From: Longibacter sp051155795
GTDB lineage: Bacteria > Bacteroidota > Rhodothermia > Rhodothermales > Salinibacteraceae
DNA length: 64,000 nucleotides
NCBI RefSeq assembly: GCF_051155795.1
Contig: NZ_DAXETW010000052.1
Location: 1-64,000, forward strand
Reading direction: 5' to 3'
Under the pieces are notes generated by a model, which did no database searches, was not told the origin of the DNA, and saw only the letters and a list, made by a program, of their open reading frames with translations. Below are positions 49,342-59,400 of this stretch, piece after piece. Every line of letters begins with the position of its first letter. Position 1 is the first letter of the stretch. The translations under genes and the position numbers were made by a program.

Positions 49342-52020
49342 ATGGCAGAAAACCAAGAGAAAACCGCTACAACTGAAGAGACGGAAGCTGCTCCGGTAAC
49401 CGAGACCGCGACGGAAGCGGAGGCGGGAACCGAGGAAGCCTCTGCTGCGACCGACGCCGATGCTCCGGCTGCAGATGTGGAAGGGGACGGCGCACCCGCC
49501 GCAACGGCGGAGGAGGTTCCCGCGGAAGACGCTGTAGAAGGAGGCGTCGCCGATACGGAAGCCGCCGATACGGAAGCCGCCGACACGGAAGCCGCCGACA
49601 CGGAAGCCGCCGACACGGAAGCCGCTGAAGAGGTCGAAGAGGATCCCGAGCCAGTGGGTCCGGTCCACCGGATCCTGGAGGAGGCCGTCGAAGCCGCCGC
49701 TCAGGATTTCGCAATTCCGTCAGGCGACGATGCCGACATTGACTTCGTTGATACGAAGGAGCCGGGTCAGACCGTGACTCTGGACGAGCTCGAGCGCACG
49801 GAGGAGGCGCAGGGCTTCACCGGCGAGATGTTCGGTCGGACCGTCTCGCTGGATGAGCTGGAAGCCGAAGAACGGGAGCGCGAGGAGGACCCCGTATACA
49901 GCCAGTTCCGGCAGCTCATTGATCAGACGTCGATTGATGTCCGTGAAGAGGATATCGTCGAGGGGCGCGTTCTCAAAGTATCCGACGATGATGTCGTCAT
50001 TGACATCGGGTACAAGAGCGACGGCATCATCAACGCGGATGAGTTCTCGCGGAAGCTGAAGCCGGGTGACACTGTTGAGGTCTATCTCGAGCGGAAGGAA
50101 GATCGTGACGGACAGCTGGTCCTGTCGAAGGCGAAGGCCGACAAGGTTCGCCGCTGGCAGCGAATTGAAGAGATCTACGAGAACGAAGAAATTATCGAAG
50201 GAACGATCGTCCGCCGAATCAAGGGCGGCATGATTGTCGAACTGTTCGATGATCTGGAGGCGTTCCTCCCGGGTTCGCAGATCGACGCACGTCCGGTGCG
50301 CGATTTTGACGCGTACCTGGACAAGCGGATGGAGTTTAAGATCGTTAAACTTAATCCGTCGAACGAGAACATCGTTGTTTCGCACCGCGAGCTCATCGAG
50401 GAAGAGCTGGAGGAGCAGCGCCAGCAGATTCTCGAGCAGCTTGAGGTCGGTCAGGTGCTTCGCGGCACGGTCAAGAACATCGTCGACTTCGGCGTCTTCA
50501 TCGATCTCGGTGGTGTTGACGGCCTGCTGCATATCACGGACCTCTCCTGGGGACGCGTCTCGCACCCGAGCGAGATCGTCGATCTCGACGAGGAAATCGA
50601 GGTTGTGGTTCTGGACTACGAGGAAGAGCGTCAGCGTATTTCGCTCGGCCTCAAGCAGCTCCAGCCGCACCCGTGGGATAACATCAGTGAGAAGTACGAC
50701 CAGGACGAAACGGTTGAAGGAAAGGTCGTCTCGATTACCAACTACGGCGCCTTCGTGGAGCTGGAGAAGGGCATCGAGGGACTCGTCCACATTAGCGAAA
50801 TGAGCTGGACGCGTCACATCAAGCATCCGAGCCAGATGGTTTCGCTCGGACAGCTCGTGGACGTCAAGATCCTGAATATCGACGAGGAGGAGAAGAAGAT
50901 CTCCCTCGGTATGAAGCAGCTCCAGCCGGATCCATGGGACGGCATCTCCGATCGCTATCCCGCCGGCACGGTGCTCACCGGAACGGTGCGCAACATCACC
51001 AACTTCGGTGTCTTCGTTGAGATTGAGCCCGGCATTGACGGCCTGGTCCACATCTCGGATCTGTCGTGGACGAAGAAAGTCCGGCACCCCGGCGACATGA
51101 TTAATAAGGGGCAGGACCTCGACGTCGTTATCCTCAACATCGACGAGGAACGCCGGCGTATTTCACTCGGCCACAAGCAGGTCAAGACGAATCCGTGGGA
51201 TCAGTTCGCCGACGCCTACAGCGAGGGCAGCGACACGGAAGCCGAAGTCGTCCGCGTGGAGGACAAAGGCCTCGTCGTGGAGCTTCCGCTCGACGTCGAA
51301 GCGTTCGTTCCGGGCAGTGAGCTGAAGAACGGCCCCCGCGACTTTCAGAGCCACTACGCGCAGGGCGACGAACTCGAGCTGCGCGTCATCCGGTTCGACA
51401 AGTCCCGCAAGGACATCGTCCTCAGCGAGACCGCGAAAGACCGGCAGGAGGCACACCAGGAGCGCGAAGCCGAACGCCGCGAGGAGCGCAAGAAGAAGCA
51501 AGAGGAGCGCCGCAGCGTCCAGCAGTACCAGGATGACTCGGGCGACGACTCGACCTCCGGACCGACGACGCTTGGCGAACTCTCCGGTCTCGCCGATCTC
51601 AAGGCGCAGATGCAGGAAGCGGAACGTCGTGGCGACGCCGACCAGCAGGCCGCGGAGAAAGCCGCCGCGAAGAAAGCGGCTGCTCAGCAGGCTACCGAGG
51701 AAGCCGAAGACGATGCGGAAGCAGACGAAGCGCAGGCAGACGAAGCGCAGGCAGACGAAGCGGCCGCAGAAGATGATGCGCTCGACGTAGCCGAAGCGGA
51801 AGAGGCAGGCGAAGAGGCGGCAGAAGCGTCTTCCACATTCGATGAAACGTCCGGATTCCCGGACGGCTTTCCCCAGGTGGGACGTCTCGAGAACGCCGGC
51901 GTGATGTCGATCTCCGACCTCCGCGAGTATGCGGATGACTTCACCGAGATCAGCGGCATCGGCGATGCCTATGCCGAGGACATCGAAGCCGCGCTCGCCG
52001 AACTCGACGAGAAGGCGTAG
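49342..52020 (+). CDS. rpsA: 30S ribosomal protein S1, extended
   Basis: An 892-residue S1, longer than the usual 550-600. Residues 1-195 are an acidic Glu/Ala/Asp/Thr-rich extension that includes five ADTEA repeats. Six S1 RNA-binding domains occupy about 199-700; the third to fifth are the best conserved (for example GTVKNIVDFGVFIDLGGVDG, LLHITDLSWG). Residues 700-830 are acidic and helical with ADEAQ repeats. The last 55 residues, FPQVGRLENAGVMSISDLRE then DFTEISGIGDAYAEDIEAAL, resemble a helix-hairpin-helix. S1 binds mRNA upstream of the start on the 30S subunit. The ATG at 49342 is chosen because the upstream frame lacks S1 features. Confidence 0.92.
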   Translation: MAENQEKTATTEETEAAPVTETATEAEAGTEEASAATDADAPAADVEGDGAPAATAEEVPAEDAVEGGVADTEAADTEAADTEAADTEAADTEAAEEVEEDPEPVGPVHRILEEAVEAAAQDFAIPSGDDADIDFVDTKEPGQTVTLDELERTEEAQGFTGEMFGRTVSLDELEAEEREREEDPVYSQFRQLIDQTSIDVREEDIVEGRVLKVSDDDVVIDIGYKSDGIINADEFSRKLKPGDTVEVYLERKEDRDGQLVLSKAKADKVRRWQRIEEIYENEEIIEGTIVRRIKGGMIVELFDDLEAFLPGSQIDARPVRDFDAYLDKRMEFKIVKLNPSNENIVVSHRELIEEELEEQRQQILEQLEVGQVLRGTVKNIVDFGVFIDLGGVDGLLHITDLSWGRVSHPSEIVDLDEEIEVVVLDYEEERQRISLGLKQLQPHPWDNISEKYDQDETVEGKVVSITNYGAFVELEKGIEGLVHISEMSWTRHIKHPSQMVSLGQLVDVKILNIDEEEKKISLGMKQLQPDPWDGISDRYPAGTVLTGTVRNITNFGVFVEIEPGIDGLVHISDLSWTKKVRHPGDMINKGQDLDVVILNIDEERRRISLGHKQVKTNPWDQFADAYSEGSDTEAEVVRVEDKGLVVELPLDVEAFVPGSELKNGPRDFQSHYAQGDELELRVIRFDKSRKDIVLSETAKDRQEAHQEREAERREERKKKQEERRSVQQYQDDSGDDSTSGPTTLGELSGLADLKAQMQEAERRGDADQQAAEKAAAKKAAAQQATEEAEDDAEADEAQADEAQADEAAAEDDALDVAEAEEAGEEAAEASSTFDETSGFPDGFPQVGRLENAGVMSISDLREYADDFTEISGIGDAYAEDIEAALAELDEKA
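49549..49623 (+). repeat. 15-bp coding tandem repeat x5 (ADTEA)
   Basis: GCCGAYACGGAAGCC occurs five times head-to-tail at 49549, 49564, 49579, 49594 and 49609. It encodes ADTEA in the acidic S1 N-terminus. Copies 1-2 have GAT and copies 3-5 have GAC, so copies are near-identical and the array is probably young and variable. Confidence 0.9.
51721..51765 (+). repeat. 15-bp coding tandem repeat x3 (ADEAQ)
   Basis: GCAGACGAAGCGCAG is repeated at 51721 and 51736, with a degenerate third copy at 51751. It encodes ADEAQ in the S1 C-terminal acidic region. It is a second array of the same 15-bp period in this gene. Confidence 0.85.
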
Positions 52021-52081
52021 TACAAATACAGCGCATCAGGCGGGGCATGTGCATGTCCCTGTCACGCTGGAACGGATGCAG

Positions 52082-52119
52082 ACGGGCGATCTCCACACCG
52101 GGGGTCGCCCGTTTTCTGT
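52082..52119 (+). terminator. rho-independent terminator of rpsA
   Basis: ACGGGCGA ... TCGCCCGT forms an 8-bp stem (52082-52112) with a 15-base loop, followed by TTTTCTGTT. It lies about 60 bases after the rpsA stop. Confidence 0.8.
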
Positions 52120-52434
52120 TGGGTGTACCGATAGTTGCGATGCCCTGCCCGGGTTGTTGACCCGAGGTTCACAGACACCACCCTCGTTGCCTTCGCATCG
52201 GCATGTTCTATGCACCGGTGGGCACAGCCGACGGATGAAAAGATTCGGTTTACCCATCGGCTTTCATCCTGCATTCGCGAACAGCGTCCGGTCTCACCCA
52301 TCGCACTGTTCGTGTCGCCGGAGACCGGAATACGGTCAAAATCATATCGGCGACAATTGCTTTGCCCTTTTCCATCGTAGCTACCCCCTCACGCGAGGTG
52401 GGATCTACGTCCTCTTCACGGACTCAACGCCTTC
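52120..52434. other. intergenic before malic enzyme gene
   Basis: 315 bases with no gene. The minus-strand frames are shadows. It should contain the malic enzyme promoter; none is clear. Confidence 0.45.
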
Positions 52435-53868
52435 ATGGACGACATTCCCGATTATCTCCCCAGCGCCAGCAACTCCGTCACGCTTCGCCTGGACATTACC
52501 AACCGTCCGGGCATGCTTGCCGAGGTGACCTCTGCCATCGGCGCACGCGGCGGCAACATCGGGGCGATCGATATCGTCCGAGCCAATGAGAACGTGATGG
52601 TCCGTGACATCACCATTAATGCGCGGTCCGTCGACCACGCTCGGGAGATTGTGCACGAGATCCGTTCGATTGACGGCGTGACCGTCCAGAACGTCTCCGA
52701 CCGCACGTTTCTGATGCATCTCGGCGGGAAGCTGGACGTTAAGAGCAAAACGCCGCTCACGAACCGCGACCAGTTGTCCATGGCCTATACGCCGGGCGTC
52801 GCCCGGGTGTGCGAGTCGATTGCGGACAACCCGGAGGATGCGCACCGGCTCACGATCAAGAGCAACACGGTCGCCGTGGTGTCCGACGGTACCGCCGTCC
52901 TCGGTCTGGGCGACATCGGGCCCAAGGCAGCCATCCCCGTAATGGAGGGGAAGGCCCAGCTGCTTCGGGAATTCGCCGGGGTCAACGGCTTTCCTCTCTG
53001 TGTCGATGAAACCGACGTGGATGCCTTCGTGGAAACCGTCGCCCGCATGGCGCCCGTCTTCGGGGCGATCAACCTGGAGGATATCGCGGCACCCCGCTGC
53101 TTCGAGATCGAACGGCGCCTGAAAGAGCGTCTCGACATCCCGGTCTTTCACGACGATCAGCACGGAACGGCCGTTGTTGCCGTGGCTGCGCTTCTGAACT
53201 CGCTGAAGATCGTTGACAAGGATCTCGAGGACCTCAAGGTCGTGATCGTGGGCATCGGAGCGGCGGGTACCGCCGTCACCCATATGCTGGACGAAATGGG
53301 CGTCGGCAACATCGTCGGTGTCGACCGTCAGGGTGCCGTGCACAACGGCCGGAAAGACCTCGATGAGGCCAAGCGCGCGTACGCCCGGGTCACGAACCCG
53401 AACGGGGAGACCGGCTCGCTGTCGGAGGTGATGGAGGGGGCCGATGTGTTCATCGGCCTGTCTGGCCCGGATGTCATCGGGATCGAAGATCTGCAGCGGA
53501 TGAATCGGGATCCCATCGTATTTGCGATGGCCAATCCGCGTCCGGAAATCATGCCGGAGGTGGCGTATCCGCATGTGGCTGTGATGGCGACGGGACGGAG
53601 CGACTATCCGAACCAGATTAACAACGTGCTCTGCTTTCCGGGGCTGTTCAAGGGCGTGCTGGATTGCCGTGCGACCGACGTCACCGACGGGATGAAGATC
53701 GCTGCTGCACACGCCGTGGCCGATACCATCGCGGAGGACAGCCTGACGTCGGACTACGTGATTCCGAGCGTGTTCGACCAGCACGTCGTGAACCGCGTCG
53801 CCGAGGCGGTGAAAACCGCCGCATGGGAAGAAGGTATCGCCCGCCGGGACCGTGTCCACTCCCGGTAA
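52435..53868 (+). CDS. NAD(P)-dependent malic enzyme with N-terminal ACT domain
   Basis: A 477-residue oxidative decarboxylase converting malate to pyruvate and CO2 with reduction of NAD(P). Residues 12-85 are an ACT domain (VTLRLDITNRPGMLAEVTSA), usually an amino-acid-binding regulatory module. The catalytic part follows: SMAYTPGVARVCESIADNPE, metal and substrate residues in FHDDQHGTAVV, and the NAD site VVIVGIGAAGTAVTHM. The C-terminal helices contain MKIAAAHAVADTIA. There is no phosphotransacetylase tail. The ACT domain suggests allosteric control by an amino acid, not shown here. Confidence 0.92.
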   Translation: MDDIPDYLPSASNSVTLRLDITNRPGMLAEVTSAIGARGGNIGAIDIVRANENVMVRDITINARSVDHAREIVHEIRSIDGVTVQNVSDRTFLMHLGGKLDVKSKTPLTNRDQLSMAYTPGVARVCESIADNPEDAHRLTIKSNTVAVVSDGTAVLGLGDIGPKAAIPVMEGKAQLLREFAGVNGFPLCVDETDVDAFVETVARMAPVFGAINLEDIAAPRCFEIERRLKERLDIPVFHDDQHGTAVVAVAALLNSLKIVDKDLEDLKVVIVGIGAAGTAVTHMLDEMGVGNIVGVDRQGAVHNGRKDLDEAKRAYARVTNPNGETGSLSEVMEGADVFIGLSGPDVIGIEDLQRMNRDPIVFAMANPRPEIMPEVAYPHVAVMATGRSDYPNQINNVLCFPGLFKGVLDCRATDVTDGMKIAAAHAVADTIAEDSLTSDYVIPSVFDQHVVNRVAEAVKTAAWEEGIARRDRVHSR

Positions 53869-53950
53869 TCGCTGCTGACCGAACAGGCCGTGCGCGTCTC
53901 TGGTTTGGCCCAGAAACGTTGGCACCCCGCATATGTGTTGCCGCAGAAGA

Positions 53951-53987
53951 AAACCGGCTCCCCGTCGATGGATGAGAGAGCCGGTTT
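53951..53987. terminator. bidirectional terminator
   Basis: AAACCGGCTC ... GAGCCGGTTT gives a 10-bp stem whose arms are A-rich and T-rich on either side. It serves both the malic enzyme (plus) and the convergent CoA-transferase (minus). Confidence 0.8.
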
Positions 53988-54035
53988 CCTTATTTCCCGC
54001 CTCGACGGCGGGTGTGGATGATCGTGTATCGGGCG

Positions 54036-55316
54036 TCAGGTTGTGGCCAGCACGTTGAAGCGCTCGTAGGCTGCTTCACGGAGCGTTTCGCGATGATCCG
54101 GATGCGCGATGGCGATCAGAGCCTCGGCGCGTTCCCGAAGGTTCTTGCCGTAGAGACTTGCCACACCGTATTCGGTGACGATGTAGTGGACGTGGGCGCG
54201 CGTCGTCACGACGCCTGCGCCTTTTTTCAGGAAGGGGACGATTCGCGAGATGCCTTTCCGGGTCGTCGAGGGAAGAGCGATGATTGGTTTGCCGCCCTCC
54301 GACAGGGAGGCACCGCGGATGAAGTCCATCTGCCCGCCGACCCCGCTGTACTGATACGTCCCGATCGAGTCCGCGCACACCTGCCCGGTGAGGTCGACCT
54401 CAACGGCCGAGTTGATCGCCGTCACACGCGGATTGCGGCGGATGACCGCCGTGTCATTCACGTAGGCGACGTCCAGCATCTGGACGAGCGGGTTGTCGTC
54501 CATGAAGTCGTAGAGGCGGCGCGTTCCCATGGCAAAGCTGCTAACGATTTTGCCGGGGTGGATGGCCTTGTTGGCTCCCGTTACGACGCCTTTCTCCACA
54601 AGATCGATGACACCCTCGGAAAACATCTCCGTGTGGATGCCAAGGTCCCGGTGGTCGGTCAGGGCTTTCAGCACAGCGTCCGGGATGGCGCCGATGCCCA
54701 TCTGGAGCGTGGCGCCGTCGTCGACCAGTTCGGCGCAGTGCTTCCCGATCCGGATTTCCACGTCGGACAGGACCGCATTCGGTGCCTCCGGCAGCGCCAT
54801 GTCTGATTCCACGGCGTAGTCGATCTGCGACACGTGAATCAATCCATCCCCGTGCGTGCGGGGCATTTGCGGGTTAATCTGAACGCACACCCGGTCGGCC
54901 ATCTCGAGCGCCGCACGCGACACGTCAACGGATACGCCGAGTGAGCAGAAGCCGTGTTTGTCCGGCGGGGAGACCTGGAGGAGAGCCACGTCCAGCGGCA
55001 GGACTTCATCACGAAAGAGCGCCGGCACTTCGCTCAGGAAAACCGGGATATAGTCGGCTCGACCCTCGGCGACGGCCTGGCGTACGTTGCCGCCGACGAA
55101 GAGCGCATTCGTATGGAACGTATCGGCGTATTCTTCTGCTGCATACGGGGCATCTCCTTCCGTGTGCAGGTGGACGATTTCAACGTCCTCGAGCTCAGGC
55201 GCCCGATCGGTGAGTGCGTGAACAAGCTTCTGCGGCGCTGCGGCGGCTGTATGTACGAAGACGCGATTGCCGGAGGTCACAGCCGAGAGGGCGTCGGAAG
55301 CAGAGACGATATTCAT
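54036..55316 (-). CDS. acetyl-CoA hydrolase/transferase family protein
   Basis: A 426-residue CoA-transferase. The family marks are VFVHTAAAAPQKLVHALTDR, then FLSEVPALFRDEVLPLDVAL and LQVSPPDKHGFCSLG (about 108-135). The active-site Glu region is HTEMFSEGVIDLVEKG (about 225-240), and SGVGGQMDFIRGA is near 330-342. It resembles 4-hydroxybutyrate/acetate CoA-transferases; the acceptor pair cannot be fixed. ATG 55316 is used because upstream in-frame codons to 55496 are in the divergent gap. Acyl-CoA exchange would fit the propionate and C4 genes elsewhere in the window. Confidence 0.88.
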   Translation of the reverse strand: MNIVSASDALSAVTSGNRVFVHTAAAAPQKLVHALTDRAPELEDVEIVHLHTEGDAPYAAEEYADTFHTNALFVGGNVRQAVAEGRADYIPVFLSEVPALFRDEVLPLDVALLQVSPPDKHGFCSLGVSVDVSRAALEMADRVCVQINPQMPRTHGDGLIHVSQIDYAVESDMALPEAPNAVLSDVEIRIGKHCAELVDDGATLQMGIGAIPDAVLKALTDHRDLGIHTEMFSEGVIDLVEKGVVTGANKAIHPGKIVSSFAMGTRRLYDFMDDNPLVQMLDVAYVNDTAVIRRNPRVTAINSAVEVDLTGQVCADSIGTYQYSGVGGQMDFIRGASLSEGGKPIIALPSTTRKGISRIVPFLKKGAGVVTTRAHVHYIVTEYGVASLYGKNLRERAEALIAIAHPDHRETLREAAYERFNVLATT

Positions 55317-55586
55317 ATCGGAGGTCCGGAGTGAGGAGAAGGCGGGAGTCACGGCATGGATCCCACCGGACGACCGGGACACAGCCCGAGCCGGAGGGCG
55401 GTTTGAACATAGCACGACGCATCCGAACGAACGACGATCGACGGGCGGCTTAACCGAACCTTTTCCGGGGTCCGGGAGATGACGGGGACAACCCACGGTT
55501 GGATGGTGGATTTCCCCACACTGTTTCGCGGGATGTCATTTCGACACGAGAGCGACGGGGCGGGGGACCGGCAGGTCGCCGCTTGG

Positions 55587-56006
55587 TCAGGCGACGGACT
55601 CGCCGAGAGAAAAGCCGGCGATGTCATCGATCCGGGCCCGCCAGAGCTTGTCGGATGCGGACAGGCCGGCACTCAGGTAACGGACCTCACGCATGTGCAG
55701 GAAGTGCGGGGTTTCCAGCTCCGTTTCCCCTTTTCGAACCTGCTCCTTGTGCCGCTTGACGGCATCTACGGAATTGGCACCGGCCTGCTGGAGCGTCTCC
55801 GTGATCGCGTCGGCCCGGGAGGGAAAGACTTCTGCCAGGTCGTCCGCCGTTCGCTTGTAGTATTCCGCGACGCCGATGAGCGTGCCTGTGATCACGCTTC
55901 CACCTACGGTCACGGTAAGCGGAATAGACCCGCCGTGCTCGTTCACGTGATCGACGAGAAGAGCGAGAAACCAGTCGCGGTCAGGAGTCGATTCAGTATG
56001 ATTCAT
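55587..56006 (-). CDS. GvpU-like gas-vesicle accessory protein
   Basis: A 139-residue protein resembling gas vesicle protein GvpU. The key section is DWFLALLVDHVNEHGGSIPL and TVTVGGSVITGTLIGVAEYY (about 11-52), and the C-terminus carries FLHMREVRYLSAGLSAS. GvpU helps control vesicle clustering in Bacillus. No other gvp gene is in the window, and such domains also occur outside gas-vesicle clusters, so gas vesicles should not be inferred. A large chemotaxis-type kinase lies downstream on the opposite strand. Confidence 0.68.
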   Translation of the reverse strand: MNHTESTPDRDWFLALLVDHVNEHGGSIPLTVTVGGSVITGTLIGVAEYYKRTADDLAEVFPSRADAITETLQQAGANSVDAVKRHKEQVRKGETELETPHFLHMREVRYLSAGLSASDKLWRARIDDIAGFSLGESVA

Positions 56007-56468
56007 TCCGCCAGTCTGATATTGAATTGATCGAGTCTGAGATGGGGTAGAACGAGCATCTGGGGGAGAACGAGTATAATGAAAGGCATGGCCGGGGATG
56101 TCAAGCTGTACACAGTGAAGACGCTTGAGCCGTCACCATCGAGTCTGGCCTCCAGTCAACGCGTCCGTTCGTTCACCACGAATGCAGCCAAAGGCTATTT
56201 CCCGTGGCTGCATCGGGCCGAATCATGCCAATAGACGTTGCCTCTTTCCCCTACGCTCGTCTGGAAAGGTGAATATGTGCCTTCTCTACGATATCTTAAC
56301 GGGTGCTTGCTGTACGAGAAGATCGCGCTGGCATGGCGGTCCAGACGCGGCTCGACGCTCAGTACAGGAGGCCCCGCGCTGTTCGGATAAAACGATTCCG
56401 CTCTCTTCAGCGAATTCGTCCTGTAGATCGGGTTTGCAAGTCGGTGTTTACGGGCTTGCTTCATCCAC
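56007..56468. other. 462-bp divergent intergenic region
   Basis: This lies between the GvpU-like gene and the large sensor gene. Open frames such as 56195-56470 (minus) are shadows. It should hold the promoters of both genes. Confidence 0.4.
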
Positions 56469-56492
56469 AACGTAGATAGAAACGTAGATAGA
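56469..56492 (+). repeat. perfect 12-bp tandem duplication before ATG
   Basis: AACGTAGATAGA is repeated exactly at 56469-56480 and 56481-56492, ending one base before the ATG at 56494. It occupies the position where the ribosome-binding site should be. Confidence 0.9.
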
Positions 56493-56493
56493 C

Positions 56494-59400
56494 ATGACCG
56501 ATTCCACCACGATCGTCACGCCTGGGTTGACCCAGTCCGAAGGTAACGCAACGCGTTCGGAGGACAGCGAGACGGGTACGAACGACTCGCCGGTACATGA
56601 CGGAGAACAGGAATATTGGGGCACGTATCGGCAGGGGAAGAGAGGAGCATCTGTATCGGACGGCTCCGACGTCGTCCCGGTTGTTGGAATTGGGGCGTCT
56701 GCCGGTGGAGTCGGTGCTCTGCGACAACTCTTCGCGCACCTGCGTCCGTCGACTGGCATGGCCTATGTTGTCATACTGCATCTGTCCCCGGACGTGAAGA
56801 GCAATCTCGTCGAGATCCTTCGGCAAGTCACCGATCTGCCCGTCGAAACCGTCGAGTCCGGTAAAACCGTCGAAGCCGATCACGTCTATGTCATTCCACC
56901 GGGACGCAGGTTGGAGATTCAGAATCACGTCCTTTATCTACATGATGTCGAGGATCCGCACGCGCCGACGACCATCGACCGGTTCTTCCGCTCGCTCGCC
57001 AGAGATCTGAACGAGCACGCCATCGGTGTTGTGCTTTCTGGGACGGGAGCGGATGGAACGATCGGGTTCAAGTCGATTCGTGAGTATGGTGGTGTCACGA
57101 TGGTTCAGGCTCCTCAGGATGCCGAATATGATGGTATGCCCCAGAGTGCGCTTTCGACGGGGCTCGTGGACGTCGTCGGCACTGCATCGGAAATTGCGGA
57201 TTCGCTTCGCACGTATGGAGACAATCTCGACCAGATCCAGCTCGAACGTGGACGTGCGGAAGAAAAAATTGGCGATTCGAGCTCAGATCTGGATACGATC
57301 TTTCGACTTCTTTATTCGGCTACGCATCATGATTTCTCGAACTACAAGTGGTCGATGGTGCTGCGACGCGTCGAAAGACGAATGCAGCTGTCCGGTATTG
57401 AGTCGCTTGAGGGGTATATCTCGCGTTTAGAGCAGGATGAAGATGAGATTCTGTCGCTACGACGCGACCTGCTCATTAGCGTCACGAGTTTCTTTCGCGA
57501 CCCTGATTCGTTCGAGCGCCTGGAGAAGGATGTCATCCCCGAACTATTTGGCGACAAGAAGGCGGGAGAGTCCGTCCGTGTGTGGGTGACAGGGTGCGCG
57601 ACGGGGGAGGAGGCCTATTCACTGGCGATTTTACTGCGCGAGGTGGCGGATCGGCATGACTCCGCACCGGACATTCAGATTTTCGCAACAGACGTAGACG
57701 CAAGTGCACTGGACGTTGCGCGGGCCGGAGTATATCCGTTCTCGATCCAGTCAGAAGTGGGGGAGGAACGACTCAAGCAGTTCTTCGAATCGGAAGGCGG
57801 GCAGTATCGCGTCCGCCCCAAACTCCGCGAGATGATTCTGTTTGCGGAGCACAACGTGCTCGAAGATCCGCCGTTCTCCAACCTTGATCTGGTCAGTTGC
57901 CGCAATCTTCTGATCTATCTAAACCAGAAGATGCAGCAGCATCTATTGCGACTCCTGCATTACGGGCTCCGTCCAGGTGGATATCTATTTCTCGGTCGGT
58001 CCGAAGCGGCCGGTCGCACGTCCGACTTTTTCACCGTCGTCGATAAGTCGACCAACATTTTCAAGTCTCGTTCTTTGCCAGACGATCGCCCGAGGCGAAT
58101 CCCGCTGTTTTCCGGTCGCTGGTCGCGATTTGGGGGGATGTCCACGCTCGATCAACGCTCGAATATTGGTCACGCGTTCGCACATAAGGAGGCTATCGAC
58201 CGGGATACGGTCGATCGATTGCATCGAGACCTGGTCATGCGGCAGGTTGCGAGCGTTCTCGTGAATGAGAATTACGAAATCTTACATCTGTCTGATGGGG
58301 CAGGTCGTTTTCTGAAGTTATCTGGAGGTACGCCCAGTCTCAAGATCCTAGCTTGCGTCCCGGACGAGATCCGCGTGGAACTGCGCGGAGCGCTGTACGA
58401 GACGTTCAAGCATGGCAAGAGAGAGACGGACTTTACGATTCAGTCGATAAACGATGATGCGTCGACAGAGATTGAGGTAGTCGTTCGGCTTGTGGAGCCA
58501 CCACGGGTTGGGGAAACGGGGAGAGAATCGCCGGTTGCATGGATCCGGTTCGATCGGTTTCTGATTGATCCCTCCGACCGTGCTGAACCATCGAGTCTTG
58601 AAGCCGAACTGAACCGTGCTCTCATGCAGACGCGCGAGCAGTTGCAGAACACGAGCGAAGAGTATGAGGCGACGGCCGAGGAGATGGAGGCAGCAAACGA
58701 AGAACTCCTCTCGATGAATGAGGAGTTGCAGTCGAAAAACGAAGAGCTGCAGACGAGCAAAGAAGAGTTGCAATCGGTAAACGAAGAACTGAAAACGACA
58801 AATCAGGCGCTTAAACTTCGAGTCGACGAGGTCAAAGAGGTCAACACCGCGTTGGAGACGCTCATGGACGCGACCGACATCGCGATGATCTTTTTGGATA
58901 AGCAGCTGCGGATTATGCGTTTCACGCCGCGGGCCACAGAGCTTTTTAGCATCCGGCCTGTGGACATCGGGCGTCCGCTCTCGGATTTCTCCCAGCGATT
59001 CGAATACGCCGATTTGATGGATGACGTGCAGGAGATCGTTAAGACCGGCACGTCTGTGGAGCGCGAGCTCCATCAGGGGGAGGACCGGTGGATGTTGGTT
59101 CGATGTGGACCGTACGAGACAGAAGAGGGCTCGATCGACGGTGTCGTGCTCACATTCGTTGACGTCACAGAGCAACGGCGACTCGAACGGGCAGTCGTTA
59201 ATGCAAGTGAGCGTGAGCAGCGTCGGATCGGTCAAGATCTGCACGACTTGTTGGCCTCGCGCCTGACTGGCGCCTCGATGATGCTACAAAATCTGCGCAC
59301 GCTTGCATCAAGTCCCGACCGCAGTATTTCTGAGGAGAAAGTCACTCAGATTATTGACATCATTCAGGAGGCGGCGAATGAGACGCGAAATTTATCACAT

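Noticed and set aside
48930..49376. Plus-strand ORF upstream of rpsA
   Set aside because: Arg/Ser-rich, no start signal, overlaps the rpsA start in another frame.
49720..51087. Long minus-strand ORF opposite rpsA
   Set aside because: Shadow of S1 coding sequence, made open by codon bias.
52405..53925. Long minus-strand ORF opposite the malic enzyme
   Set aside because: Shadow frame; the malic enzyme motifs lie on the plus strand.
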